A stretch of DNA of 64,000 nucleotides from Krasilnikovia cinnamomea (GTDB taxonomy: Bacteria > Actinomycetota > Actinomycetes > Mycobacteriales > Micromonosporaceae). Every line of letters begins with the position of its first letter. Position 1 is the stretch's first letter. The notes beneath the pieces were generated by a model that had not been told where the DNA came from, made no database searches, and saw only the letters and a list, made by a program, of their open reading frames with translations. Positions 7,596 through 15,616 of the stretch are shown one piece after another. The position numbers and the translations under genes were made by a program. The stretch is from the NCBI RefSeq assembly GCF_004217545.1, contig NZ_SHKY01000001.1, forward strand, positions 1,054,001 to 1,118,000. The letters run 5' to 3'.

Positions 7596-9188
7596 GTGAC
7601 CACGGAAGCGGCGGTGACGGCCAGTCCAGTACTGGCCGAGGACGAGCGTGCCACGCTCGCCGCCCTGGTCTCCGAGTTGGAGCGCCTGCCCGGCTCCCAG
7701 TTCCGGGCGGTGCCCGGCCCGGCCGCCGAGGCGGAACGCCGGGCCGAGGAGCTCGGCGCGCAGGAGCTCGTCCAGCGGGCCCGGCTGCTGCGCATCTCGG
7801 TGATGTTGCGGGAAGGACGCTCCGCCGAGGGCGGCCGCGCGGTGCACCAGATCCTGGCCTGGGCCAGGGAGAACCGCAACGAGTACCTGCTGGCCCGGGC
7901 GCACCGCGAGCTGGCCATCTTCTACCGGCAGGTCGGCGACGTGTCGGGGGCGCTGACCCACGCCGTACAGTGCGTCGCGCACCTGCCGGAGGACGTGCCC
8001 CCCGGGGTCCGCGCCCGGCATCTGCAGTCGCTGGCGGTGGCGCTCGACGAGAGCGGCTCCGCCGCCGAGGCCGACCGCCGCTTCCGCGAGGCGCTGGACA
8101 TCGCCACCGCGATCCGCGACGACGAGCTGACCCTGTTCATCCTCAACAACATGGCCTATACGGCGTACGAGAACGAGGACGAGCCGGCGGCCCGGGCCCT
8201 GATCGAGCACATGCGCGAGGTCCAGGCGGATGGCAGCCGCCCGTTCAGCGCGAACGAGCTGGACACCATCGCCCGCGTGGAGATCATGGGCGGCCGGTTC
8301 GCGGCGGTCGAGGAGACCCTGCACGCCGTCCTGGACGCGGAGCAGTCCACGGTGCTCGGCAACGAGGGCGACGCGATCGCCATGTGCCTGCTCACCCTCG
8401 CCGAGGCCCGCCGCCGTGCCGGGCGGTACGAGGCGGCACAGGAGGCCCTCGACGCGGCGCTGGGGATGAGCGACGAACGCGAACTGGCCGCCGTACGGGC
8501 GCAGATCCGCGAGGAGCAGGCGGCGCTGTACGCGGCGACCGGGCGGCACCTGGAGGCGTACGAGGAGCACCGGGCGTTCCACGCCGAGGCGACCGCGCTG
8601 CACTCGGCCCAGCGGGAGGCCCGGGCCCGCGCGCTACAGGCGGTGTTCGAGGCCGCCGAGGCCCGCCGGGCCACCGAGCACTTCCGGGAGATGGCGCACC
8701 GCGACCCGCTCACCGGCCTGCACAACCGCCGCTACGTCAACGAGCGGCTGCCGGAGCTGCTGCGCGAGGCGGCCTCGCGGCGTAGCCCCGTCTCGCTGGC
8801 CCTGGTGGATCTGGACCACTTCAAGCGCATCAACGACACGCTGTCGCACGACACCGGCGACACCGTGCTGCAGCACGTGGCGAAGCTGCTCCAGGAGGCG
8901 GCGGGCGGCCCGGCCGTGGCCGCCCGGATGGGTGGCGAGGAGTTCCTGCTGGTCTTCCCGGGGGTGGGTGAGGTCGAGGCGACCGAGCGGTGCGAGCGGC
9001 TGCGGCTGCGCATCCGCGCGCACGCCTGGGAGCCGATCACCGGCACGGTCCCGGTGACCACGAGCATCGGGGTGATCACCACCCCGGAGGGTGTGGGCAC
9101 GCCGTCCGGTCTGCTGTCCCAGGCGGACCGTCGCCTGTACGCGGCGAAGCGCGGTGGTCGCGACCGCGTGGTGGCCGTCGCGGACTGA
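7596..9188 (+). CDS. TPR-containing diguanylate cyclase (GGDEF)
   Basis: About 530 residues. The N-terminal about 350 residues are TPR-like helical repeats with no membrane segment, so the protein is probably cytoplasmic. The C-terminal GGDEF domain (DPLTGLHNRRY ... DLDHFKRINDTLSHDTGD) has the active loop GGEEF at 446-450, compatible with c-di-GMP synthesis. The GTG at 7596 is preferred because GGAGG lies 8 nt upstream; an in-frame ATG at 7578 has no ribosome site. The 3' end overlaps the convergent PAP2 gene by 113 bp. The TPR part may sense a protein partner, perhaps the neighbouring TPR/FN3 membrane protein. Confidence 0.85.
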   Translation: MTTEAAVTASPVLAEDERATLAALVSELERLPGSQFRAVPGPAAEAERRAEELGAQELVQRARLLRISVMLREGRSAEGGRAVHQILAWARENRNEYLLARAHRELAIFYRQVGDVSGALTHAVQCVAHLPEDVPPGVRARHLQSLAVALDESGSAAEADRRFREALDIATAIRDDELTLFILNNMAYTAYENEDEPAARALIEHMREVQADGSRPFSANELDTIARVEIMGGRFAAVEETLHAVLDAEQSTVLGNEGDAIAMCLLTLAEARRRAGRYEAAQEALDAALGMSDERELAAVRAQIREEQAALYAATGRHLEAYEEHRAFHAEATALHSAQREARARALQAVFEAAEARRATEHFREMAHRDPLTGLHNRRYVNERLPELLREAASRRSPVSLALVDLDHFKRINDTLSHDTGDTVLQHVAKLLQEAAGGPAVAARMGGEEFLLVFPGVGEVEATERCERLRLRIRAHAWEPITGTVPVTTSIGVITTPEGVGTPSGLLSQADRRLYAAKRGGRDRVVAVAD

Positions 9189-10704
9189 TCGCCAGGTCCG
9201 CGTTGGGTCGTACCGTCCACATCAGGACGCTGAGCCAACCCACGGTGAGCAGCAGTGCGCCGAGCGCGTCGGTGGGGTGGTGCTCGCCGCGGTACATCCG
9301 TGACAGCGCCACGCCCGCGGGCATGACCACGGCCAGGACGACGAACACCCAGCGCCACCAGTGCCGTAGCCGGGGGACGGTCAGCAGCGCGATCGCGCTC
9401 CACAGGCACATCGTGGCGGCGATGTGCCCGGATGGGAACGACGTGGTCGGCATGGGGCCGTCGAGCTGGGCGACCGGTGGCCGGGGCCGTGCCACGGCCG
9501 CTCCGGTGCACAGGAACAGGGTCAGCTCACCGAGCATGGAGAGGGCGACGAACAGCACCAGCCGCCACTGCCGCCACAGCGCCAGCGCGAGCGGGCAGAA
9601 CACCAGGCAGACCGCGAGGATGGCGTGCGTGTCACCGGCCTTGCTCCACAGGTAGCTGAGCTGGTCGAGACCGGAGGTACGGAAGGTCTGCAGCCAGCGG
9701 GGGACCCCGACGTCGAACGACGCCAGCCACGTGCCGGCGGTCAGGTGGGTGACGGCGTACCCGACCGTGTACAGCAGTCCGAAGGTCAGCACCCAGCCGG
9801 TGACGATCTCGGCGGCGCCGGTCCAGGGATGTGGCAGCACCTGCCGTTCGTCCGGCGCGGGCCGCAACTGCCGGGCGGACTCCGGTTCGAGCCCCTCCTC
9901 CAGCGGCGGCACCGGAACGCCCGCCTCCCGCCGCCACACCCGGAACGCGTACGCGGTGACCCCGAGCCAGGCCGCGCCGAGCAGCCAGCCCGCCAGCACG
10001 TCGGAGAGGTAGTGCACGCCCAGCGCCGTCCGGCTGACCCCGATCGCGAACACGGTCAGCGCGGTGGCGGCCGCGAGATACGGCCGTGCGCGGCGGGGCA
10101 CCGCGGGCAGGAAGACCAGCAGCAGGGCGCCGTACACCACCATGGAGCCGAGCGCGTGCCCGCTCGGGAAGCTGTTGCCGGGTGCGACGGCGACGGGCAC
10201 GTCCACGATGGGGCGCACCCGGCCGACGAGCGTCTTGACGGACGGGTCGAGCAGCAACGCCCCGGCACCGGCCACCACGAGATAGATCGCCAGCCTGGTC
10301 CGCCGGCGGATGAGCAGCACGATTACGGCCAGCACGACCAGCCGCAGCATGAACGGGCGGCCACCTATGCCGGACACCTCACTCAGCGCGGACACGATGA
10401 CCGGATGGGGGGCGACGAGATGGTTGAGCGCTTCGGCAACCCCGTGGTCGAGGCGCTGCAGGGGCGCCCAGTGGAAGCGGACGAGCAGCAGCAGCGTGCC
10501 GAACCCGAGTCCGATCGCGACCAGAGCCAGCAGGCCGAACACGCTGCGCTCGGCGAAGTGCCGCAACGCGACCCGCCCGGCCCGCTCGCGGGCCTGAGCG
10601 TCGTCGTCGGTGCGCGGCTCGCTGGCCAGAGTGGCGTCGGTGCGCGGCGGATCGATGGCCTGCGTGGCGTCGGTGCGCGGCTGGCGGGTGTTCTGTCGGA
10701 TCAC
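9076..10704 (-). CDS. Membrane protein with two PAP2 phosphatase domains
   Basis: About 542 residues with many membrane segments. Domain one carries KTLVGRVRP, PSGHALGS and SRTALGVHYLSDVLAG. Domain two carries ARPRPP, SFPSGHIAATM and SRMYRGEHHPTDALGA. Both therefore have the three-motif PAP2 active site, suggesting two working lipid-phosphate phosphatase halves on the outer face. Last gene of a lipid kinase/YihY/PAP2 unit (41-bp gap). Start placed at GTG 10704 with a moderate GGAAG site. A C-terminal basic tail of about 40 residues overlaps the convergent GGDEF gene. Single-domain PAP2 enzymes are the norm, so the tandem form is notable. Confidence 0.85.
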   Translation of the reverse strand: MIRQNTRQPRTDATQAIDPPRTDATLASEPRTDDDAQARERAGRVALRHFAERSVFGLLALVAIGLGFGTLLLLVRFHWAPLQRLDHGVAEALNHLVAPHPVIVSALSEVSGIGGRPFMLRLVVLAVIVLLIRRRTRLAIYLVVAGAGALLLDPSVKTLVGRVRPIVDVPVAVAPGNSFPSGHALGSMVVYGALLLVFLPAVPRRARPYLAAATALTVFAIGVSRTALGVHYLSDVLAGWLLGAAWLGVTAYAFRVWRREAGVPVPPLEEGLEPESARQLRPAPDERQVLPHPWTGAAEIVTGWVLTFGLLYTVGYAVTHLTAGTWLASFDVGVPRWLQTFRTSGLDQLSYLWSKAGDTHAILAVCLVFCPLALALWRQWRLVLFVALSMLGELTLFLCTGAAVARPRPPVAQLDGPMPTTSFPSGHIAATMCLWSAIALLTVPRLRHWWRWVFVVLAVVMPAGVALSRMYRGEHHPTDALGALLLTVGWLSVLMWTVRPNADLAISPRRPPRGRDHRASPRTGDGPPGTADRTACPHPPGW

Positions 10705-10745
10705 GGTCGGGGGCTCACTTCCGGGGGGTCGGAGGTGAGCCGCTT

Positions 10746-11762
10746 CTACCCGGTCGCGTCGCTGCGTACACCACCGTCGCGTGGGCCCGGGACCCACGGC
10801 GTCTCCTCGGCCGGCTCCCACTGGTCCTCCTGCGCCGGGCGGCGCACCCCGACGCGGCGGGCCTCCAGCTGGGCCGCGAACGCCAGCCCCAGGAAGAACG
10901 TCACGCCGGTGAGGTTGGCCCACAGCAGCAGGCCCATGACCGCCGTGAGCGGGCCGTACGTGGCGCCGAAGCCGTCGCTGACCCGGACGTACCCGGCCAG
11001 CAGCAGGCTGGCCAGCCACCACAGGATCGTGGTGACGGTCGCGCCGAACAGCAGCCAGGACAGCGCGGGCTGCCGGCGGCGCGGCGTGTGGCGGAACAGC
11101 ATGCCCACGGCCAGCACGATGAGCCCGAGGCTGACCGGCCAGCGGACGACGTCCCAGGCCAGCCGCATGCCGCCGGACCAGCCGAAGTGGTCGGCCATCG
11201 AGTCGCCCGCGGCCCGTCCGGCCACCAGCAGCAGGAAGCCGCCGAGCGCGGGCAGGCCCGCCACGAGGGCCAGGACGGCCGCGCGGACGTACTTGGCGAG
11301 CGCCGGCCGGTCCCGTTCGACCCCGTAGATGCGGTTGGCGCCACGTTCCACCTGGGCCATCGCCGTGGTGAGCGCCACCAGGCCGGTGAGCAGGCCGAGC
11401 ACGAGGGCGACCTCGCCCGCGTCCGAGATGCGGTCGTCGTCGGCCAGCAGGTCGCGCACGAGCGGCTCGCTGGCGCCGGGGGTGAGCGCCAGGACGGTGT
11501 CGGCGACGACCCGCCCGCCCTCCTCGGCGCCCAGGTCCGAGGCCAGCCCGGACAGTGCAATGAGGAACGGGACGATGGCCAGGCACAGCTGCAGCGCGAA
11601 CGCGCGGGCGTGGCTGAACCCGTCGCCGTACCGGAACCGGATGAACGCGTCGCGCACCAGCGGCCAGCGGCCGTAGTGGCGCAGGGCGAGGAAGGCGTCG
11701 TCGGCCGACAACTCGTCGCCCGGCATCGTCCTGGTCTCGGGCACCGGCTCCGCCGAGCTCAC
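10746..11762 (-). CDS. YihY/BrkB-family inner-membrane protein
   Basis: About 338 residues. After a cytoplasmic N-terminus it shows the family region RDAFIRFRYGDGFSHARAFALQLCLAIVPFLIALSGL and five to six membrane helices, including the conserved TYGPLTAVMGLLLWANLTGVTFFLGLAFAAQLEA-like end (in part). The family was once called RNase BN, wrongly; its role is unresolved, possibly transport or envelope. GTG at 11762 overlaps the stop of the lipid kinase (GTGA), indicating translational coupling. An ATG at 11726 is an alternative start. Confidence 0.85.
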   Translation of the reverse strand: MSSAEPVPETRTMPGDELSADDAFLALRHYGRWPLVRDAFIRFRYGDGFSHARAFALQLCLAIVPFLIALSGLASDLGAEEGGRVVADTVLALTPGASEPLVRDLLADDDRISDAGEVALVLGLLTGLVALTTAMAQVERGANRIYGVERDRPALAKYVRAAVLALVAGLPALGGFLLLVAGRAAGDSMADHFGWSGGMRLAWDVVRWPVSLGLIVLAVGMLFRHTPRRRQPALSWLLFGATVTTILWWLASLLLAGYVRVSDGFGATYGPLTAVMGLLLWANLTGVTFFLGLAFAAQLEARRVGVRRPAQEDQWEPAEETPWVPGPRDGGVRSDATG

Positions 11763-12718
11763 CGGCCGTCCTGCGCGCCGTGTGCCGCGCGCCGCGTGGC
11801 GCCGACGTCGTGTGCCAGGTCCGGGTCGCTGTCGGGCTGCGGCACACAGAGCACCAGGGCCCGGTGCCGCAGGGTGATCGACATGCTGGCGCCGGGGGCG
11901 ATGAGGTCGCCGTCGAGCTGGCGCGGCTGCCGGCGCCCGCTGCGGATCTCGACCCGCCGGGCGGTGTAGGTCTCCATCAACGGCTTGCGCGGCCGTCCGC
12001 GCACCACTCCCCAGGCGAGGGCGGCCCAGTGCAGCAGCGTGTCCGGGCTCAGGATCGCCACGTCCAGCAGCCCGTCGGCCGGGTCGGCGTCGCTGAGCAG
12101 CTTGACGCCGCCCTGCAGGCGGCCGACATTGCCGACGATCACCGTACGGGAACGCCGCCGCATCGGCGGGCCCCCGTCCAGGGAGACGACAATCGGCATC
12201 GGCCGGTCCCGCAGGTGCTTGACCGCCCCGGCCACGTACGCGAGCCAGCCGAGGTGTTTCTTGGCCGTCTCGGAGGTGCCCTGCAGCATCTGGGCGTCGA
12301 AGCCCATCCCGGCCATCACGACGAAGCACCGGTCCTCGACGACCCCGACGTCGATGCGGCGCCGGCCACCCTGCACCGCCACCTCGACCGCGGTGGCGAC
12401 GTCGGAGTTCAGCCCCAGGTTGGCGGCCAGCAGGTTCCCGGTGCCGGCGGGCAGCACGGCCAGCGCCACATCGGTGCCCGCGAGCGCGGTGACGCAGGCC
12501 GTGACGGTGCCGTCCCCGCCGCACACGAAGACCACCTCGGCCGAGTTCTCCACCGCCTTGGTGGCCTGCCCGAATCCCGCGTCGTCGCGGGTGGTCTCGT
12601 ACCACTCCGGCTCCGGCCAGCCCGCGCGGGCCAGCACCGCGCAGACCGTACGGCGCAGCGACTCCAGGTCCGGAACCTTGACCGGATTGACGACGACGGC
12701 GGATCGGGGGGCCTCCAT
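11759..12718 (-). CDS. Diacylglycerol/lipid kinase family protein
   Basis: A 319-residue lipid kinase of the DagK/YegS/sphingosine-kinase fold. The nucleotide-binding GGDGTVTACVTAL and PAGTGNLLAANLG motifs are present, with the C-terminal beta-sandwich part (VVMAGMGFDAQML ... LDVAILSP). It probably phosphorylates a diacylglycerol-like lipid at the membrane. First gene of a minus-strand trio with YihY and PAP2: a kinase and phosphatases for lipid phosphates in one operon suggest turnover of undecaprenyl-, phosphatidate- or ceramide-like phosphates. Confidence 0.88.
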   Translation of the reverse strand: MEAPRSAVVVNPVKVPDLESLRRTVCAVLARAGWPEPEWYETTRDDAGFGQATKAVENSAEVVFVCGGDGTVTACVTALAGTDVALAVLPAGTGNLLAANLGLNSDVATAVEVAVQGGRRRIDVGVVEDRCFVVMAGMGFDAQMLQGTSETAKKHLGWLAYVAGAVKHLRDRPMPIVVSLDGGPPMRRRSRTVIVGNVGRLQGGVKLLSDADPADGLLDVAILSPDTLLHWAALAWGVVRGRPRKPLMETYTARRVEIRSGRRQPRQLDGDLIAPGASMSITLRHRALVLCVPQPDSDPDLAHDVGATRRAAHGAQDGR

Positions 12719-12802
12719 GCCAGTCAGTGTGCAGCAGGGTGATCACCACGGCGAGTTGAACGCACCCGGACGGGTGGCGGTCCTGTCACGTACGGTGTCT
12801 TC

Positions 12803-13579
12803 GTGGGTGCTACGAGCGTCACGTGGTGGGGTCACAGCACGATGTGGCTGACCGACTCCGACGTCGCCCTGCTCACCGATCCCGTGCTCACCGACCGGCT
12901 GGCGCACCTGCGCCGGATGACCGGGCCGACGCCGCGGCTGGCGCACGCCCCCGACGCGGTGCTGCTGTCGCACCTGCACGCGGACCACTTCCACCTGCCG
13001 TCGCTGCGCGCGGTGCCGGGCGAGCCGGTGCTGGTCCTGCCGCGCGGCGCCACCGATCTGGTGGCCCGGGGCCTGGGCGCCCGGTACGCGGACCGGTGCG
13101 TCGAGCTGCTGCCGGGCGAGCAGACGGTGGTCCGGGGCGTGACGGTCCGCGCCGTACGGGCGGCGCACGACGGCGGGCGGGCGCCGTGGTCGCGGCACCG
13201 CGCGATCGCGCTCGGCTTCGTGGTCGAGGGCGCCGCCCGCACCTGGTACGCGGGCGACACGACGCTGTTCGACGGGATGACCGCGTTCGGGCCGCTGGAT
13301 CTGGCGCTGGTCCCGGTCGGGGGCTGGGGACCGACCCTCGACCCGCACAAGCACCTGAACGCGGCCACGGGCGCGGAGGCGCTGCGACTGGTCCGGGCGT
13401 CCTGGGCGGTGCCGGTGCATTACGGGACGTTCTGGCCGTTGGGCCTGAGCCGGATCCGGCGGCACATGTTCCACGAGCCCGGCGACGCGTTCGCCCGGCA
13501 CGCGGCCACGAGCTGCCCGGACACGAAGGTCCGGGTACTGGCCCACGGCGAGACGCTGACGATCGGGCCGGACGCGTGA
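12803..13579 (+). CDS. Metallo-beta-lactamase-fold hydrolase (UlaG-like)
   Basis: A 258-residue cytoplasmic MBL-fold hydrolase. WWGHSTMWL and TDPVLTDRL open the fold, HLHADHFH is the metal-binding HxHxDH motif, YAGDTTLFDGM supplies the bridging Asp, and VPVHYGTF near the end the last His. This is the UlaG/RomA-like or L-ascorbate-6-phosphate-lactonase-like group, whose members have varied substrates. GTG start. It is coupled by a GTGA overlap to the DedA gene. Confidence 0.82.
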   Translation: MGATSVTWWGHSTMWLTDSDVALLTDPVLTDRLAHLRRMTGPTPRLAHAPDAVLLSHLHADHFHLPSLRAVPGEPVLVLPRGATDLVARGLGARYADRCVELLPGEQTVVRGVTVRAVRAAHDGGRAPWSRHRAIALGFVVEGAARTWYAGDTTLFDGMTAFGPLDLALVPVGGWGPTLDPHKHLNAATGAEALRLVRASWAVPVHYGTFWPLGLSRIRRHMFHEPGDAFARHAATSCPDTKVRVLAHGETLTIGPDA

Positions 13580-14190
13580 TCAGCACCCTGCAGGCCCTGA
13601 GCTGGCTGTTCCTCGTGGTGTCGTTCGGGGCCATCGTGCCGGTGGTGCCCACCGGGGCGGCGGTCAGCGGGGCCGCGGCGCTGGCGATGCACACCCACCC
13701 GCTGACGATCGTGCTGGTGATCGCGGTCGGCGCCGCCGGGGCGTACGCGGGTGATCTGGTCATGTACGCGATGTGCCGGGCCGGCGGCGAGCAGCTGGCC
13801 CGGCGCCTGCGCTGGCTGCGCGATCAGGAGCGGCTGGCCGCGATGAAGGTGCGGCTGCACCGCAGCCAGGTCCCGGTGCTGGTGGTGTCCCGGCTGCTGC
13901 CCGGCGGCCGGGTGCCAGTGCTGCTGGCCGCCGCCGTCCTGGGGCTGAGCTGGCGCACGTTCGTGGTGGCCAACGCGCCGGCCTGCCTGCTGTGGTCCGT
14001 GCTGTACGCCGGGATCGGCGTGGCCGGCGGCTCCATCTTCCCGGAGCCGTGGCAGGGGGTGCTGGCCGCGATCGTCCTGGTCGTGCTGATCACCCAGGTG
14101 GTGAGCCTGGTCAACCGGCGCCGGGCCGCCCGGGAGCCGGCCCCCGCAAACGGGGACACCAGCCCGTCGGACACCTGCGCCGAACGCTGA
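13576..14190 (+). CDS. DedA-family (SNARE-associated) membrane protein
   Basis: A 204-residue membrane protein. VVPVVPTGAAVSGAAAL, GAAGAYAGDLVMYAMCRAGG and the basic motif SRLLPGGRVPVLLAAAVLGLSWRTF match the DedA/VTT layout, followed by two C-terminal helices. DedA proteins include lipid flippases such as those for undecaprenyl phosphate. The FxxRFxPxxR-like motif is reduced to SRLLPGGRVP. It starts inside the stop of the MBL gene (GTGA) and ends 8 bp from the convergent beta-lactamase-fold gene. Confidence 0.8.
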   Translation: MISTLQALSWLFLVVSFGAIVPVVPTGAAVSGAAALAMHTHPLTIVLVIAVGAAGAYAGDLVMYAMCRAGGEQLARRLRWLRDQERLAAMKVRLHRSQVPVLVVSRLLPGGRVPVLLAAAVLGLSWRTFVVANAPACLLWSVLYAGIGVAGGSIFPEPWQGVLAAIVLVVLITQVVSLVNRRRAAREPAPANGDTSPSDTCAER

Positions 14191-14198
14191 CGGCCCCG

Positions 14199-15122
14199 CT
14201 AGTACCTGAGGTGCTGCCGGGTCAGCTTGGCGACCTTCTCCACCACCGTGATGCCGCCGGACATGCTGCGGTGCCCGTGGGACAGCACCGCGATGGAGAC
14301 GTCGGTGTCGGTGTCGGTGAGCCGGCCGACCGAGTTGATGATCCAGCGGTTGCCCTCGGTCGAGCGGGGCAGCCAGCCGTTCTTCACGGTCGGGGTCTCA
14401 CCGGCGCGGGCCACGGCCGGCACACCCCAGTCCTGGTCCGGCTGGACCGTGCTCATCAGGTCGAAGGCGAGCTTGCGGGAGGCGGCGTTCAGCGGCCCCT
14501 TCTTGTCGACCAGCTTGGCCAGCAGCTTGACCTGGTCGTCGACCGTCGTGCGGGTCAGGCCCCAGGAGCCGCTCACCTTGGTCGAGGTGAGGCCGAGGCG
14601 CCGGTTGCACGCGCCGATCGCGCTCGCCCGGCCGAGGCGGGAGAACAGGGAGGTGGTGGCGTCGTTGTCGCTGGCCCGGATCATCCGCTTGGCGAGGGAC
14701 AGCTCGCTGGCGGTGAGCTTGCGGTCACCGTCCTGGGCGGTGAGCAGCAGGCAGGCCAGCACCTGCACCTTGACCACGCTGGCGGTCTCGTACGCCTCGC
14801 CGCCGCGGAACGCGTACCGCTGGCCGGTCTTACGGTCGAGCACCGCGACGGAGAATTCGGGCGCGCTCGCGGCGTACTTCCTCAGCGCCGCGTCGAGGGC
14901 CTTGGCCCGGCGGGCGTGCTCCAGGCGGGCCAGCTCCTGCGGGCTCGGGCCGGTCGGGGTGGGCGCGACGCTGGCCGTGACGGGCTGGTTGCCGAACGTG
15001 CCGGCGACGGGCAGCACACCGCCGCCGCCGCCGCCCTCCCGCATGCCCAGGCCGATCAAGCCGGCACCTCCGAGAATCACCACCGCCGCCACAGCGGAAA
15101 TCCAGAATCCGGTACGTCGCAC
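14199..15122 (-). CDS. Class A beta-lactamase-fold serine hydrolase, membrane-anchored
   Basis: A 307-residue protein with an N-terminal signal anchor (about 8-27) and a Gly/Pro-rich linker. The catalytic domain has S115-V-V-K118 (SxxK), S151-D-N153 (SDN) and KNGW near 245 in the KTG position. The typical Glu166 region is not recognisable, so it may be a penicillin-binding-like or peptidoglycan-active enzyme rather than a true beta-lactamase. Actinobacteria carry several such proteins of unknown substrate. The active site faces outward. Confidence 0.75.
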   Translation of the reverse strand: MRRTGFWISAVAAVVILGGAGLIGLGMREGGGGGGVLPVAGTFGNQPVTASVAPTPTGPSPQELARLEHARRAKALDAALRKYAASAPEFSVAVLDRKTGQRYAFRGGEAYETASVVKVQVLACLLLTAQDGDRKLTASELSLAKRMIRASDNDATTSLFSRLGRASAIGACNRRLGLTSTKVSGSWGLTRTTVDDQVKLLAKLVDKKGPLNAASRKLAFDLMSTVQPDQDWGVPAVARAGETPTVKNGWLPRSTEGNRWIINSVGRLTDTDTDVSIAVLSHGHRSMSGGITVVEKVAKLTRQHLRY

Positions 15123-15245
15123 CTATGCATAGTGCCGTGTCGGAGGCCCTTCTGGCCCGCCCGAAGGCCCGCGCCGGGAAAATCGGCCCGAACTTTCGAC
15201 CCTCGGCACGGGTTACGTCACGCTGGGTACGCGCACAATGAGCGG

Positions 15246-15578
15246 ATGACCTTCCCCCTCTCGACGCCCGGCGCCCTCACCGACCTGGCCCGCGCCGCAG
15301 CGGGTCAGATCCTCGAGTCGGCCGCGTCGATCGCGACCGTGCCCGTGCGCGTGCTGGGCCTGCTCGGGCAGGGCGAGCTGCTGCTGAGCCGGGTCACCCT
15401 GGTGGCCGAGCGGACCGAGGCGCTGATCGAGCGGCTGGAGGGGGTGGTCACAGAGGCGGAGAAGGCGGTCGGCGCGCTCCAGGCCATGATCGCCGCCGCG
15501 AACGACGGCCGCCCGGGCGGGCCCGCCGCCACCCGGCCCCGCGCGACGCGAGCCCGCTCCCGCGACCCGCAGCCGTAG
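15246..15578 (+). CDS. Small conserved-type helical protein of unknown function
   Basis: A 110-residue protein, transcribed divergently from the beta-lactamase-fold gene. It is mostly amphipathic helix (LARAAAGQILESAASIATVPVRVLGLLGQGELLLSRVTLVAERTEALIERLEGVVTEAEKAVGAL, shown here in part) with a basic, disordered tail (RPRATRARSRD). It could be a coiled-coil, phasin-like or membrane-surface protein. No family is recognised. The start is the ATG at 15246 behind a weak GAGCGG site. Confidence 0.55.
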   Translation: MTFPLSTPGALTDLARAAAGQILESAASIATVPVRVLGLLGQGELLLSRVTLVAERTEALIERLEGVVTEAEKAVGALQAMIAAANDGRPGGPAATRPRATRARSRDPQP

Positions 15579-15616
15579 GCCCCCACGGCGCGAGCCCGGT
15601 TCCGGACGCCGCGTGG

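Noticed and set aside
9424..11328. Very long plus-strand frame opposite the PAP2 and YihY genes
   Set aside because: Antisense shadow of well-supported membrane protein genes; the translation is Arg/Gly/Gln-rich without domains.
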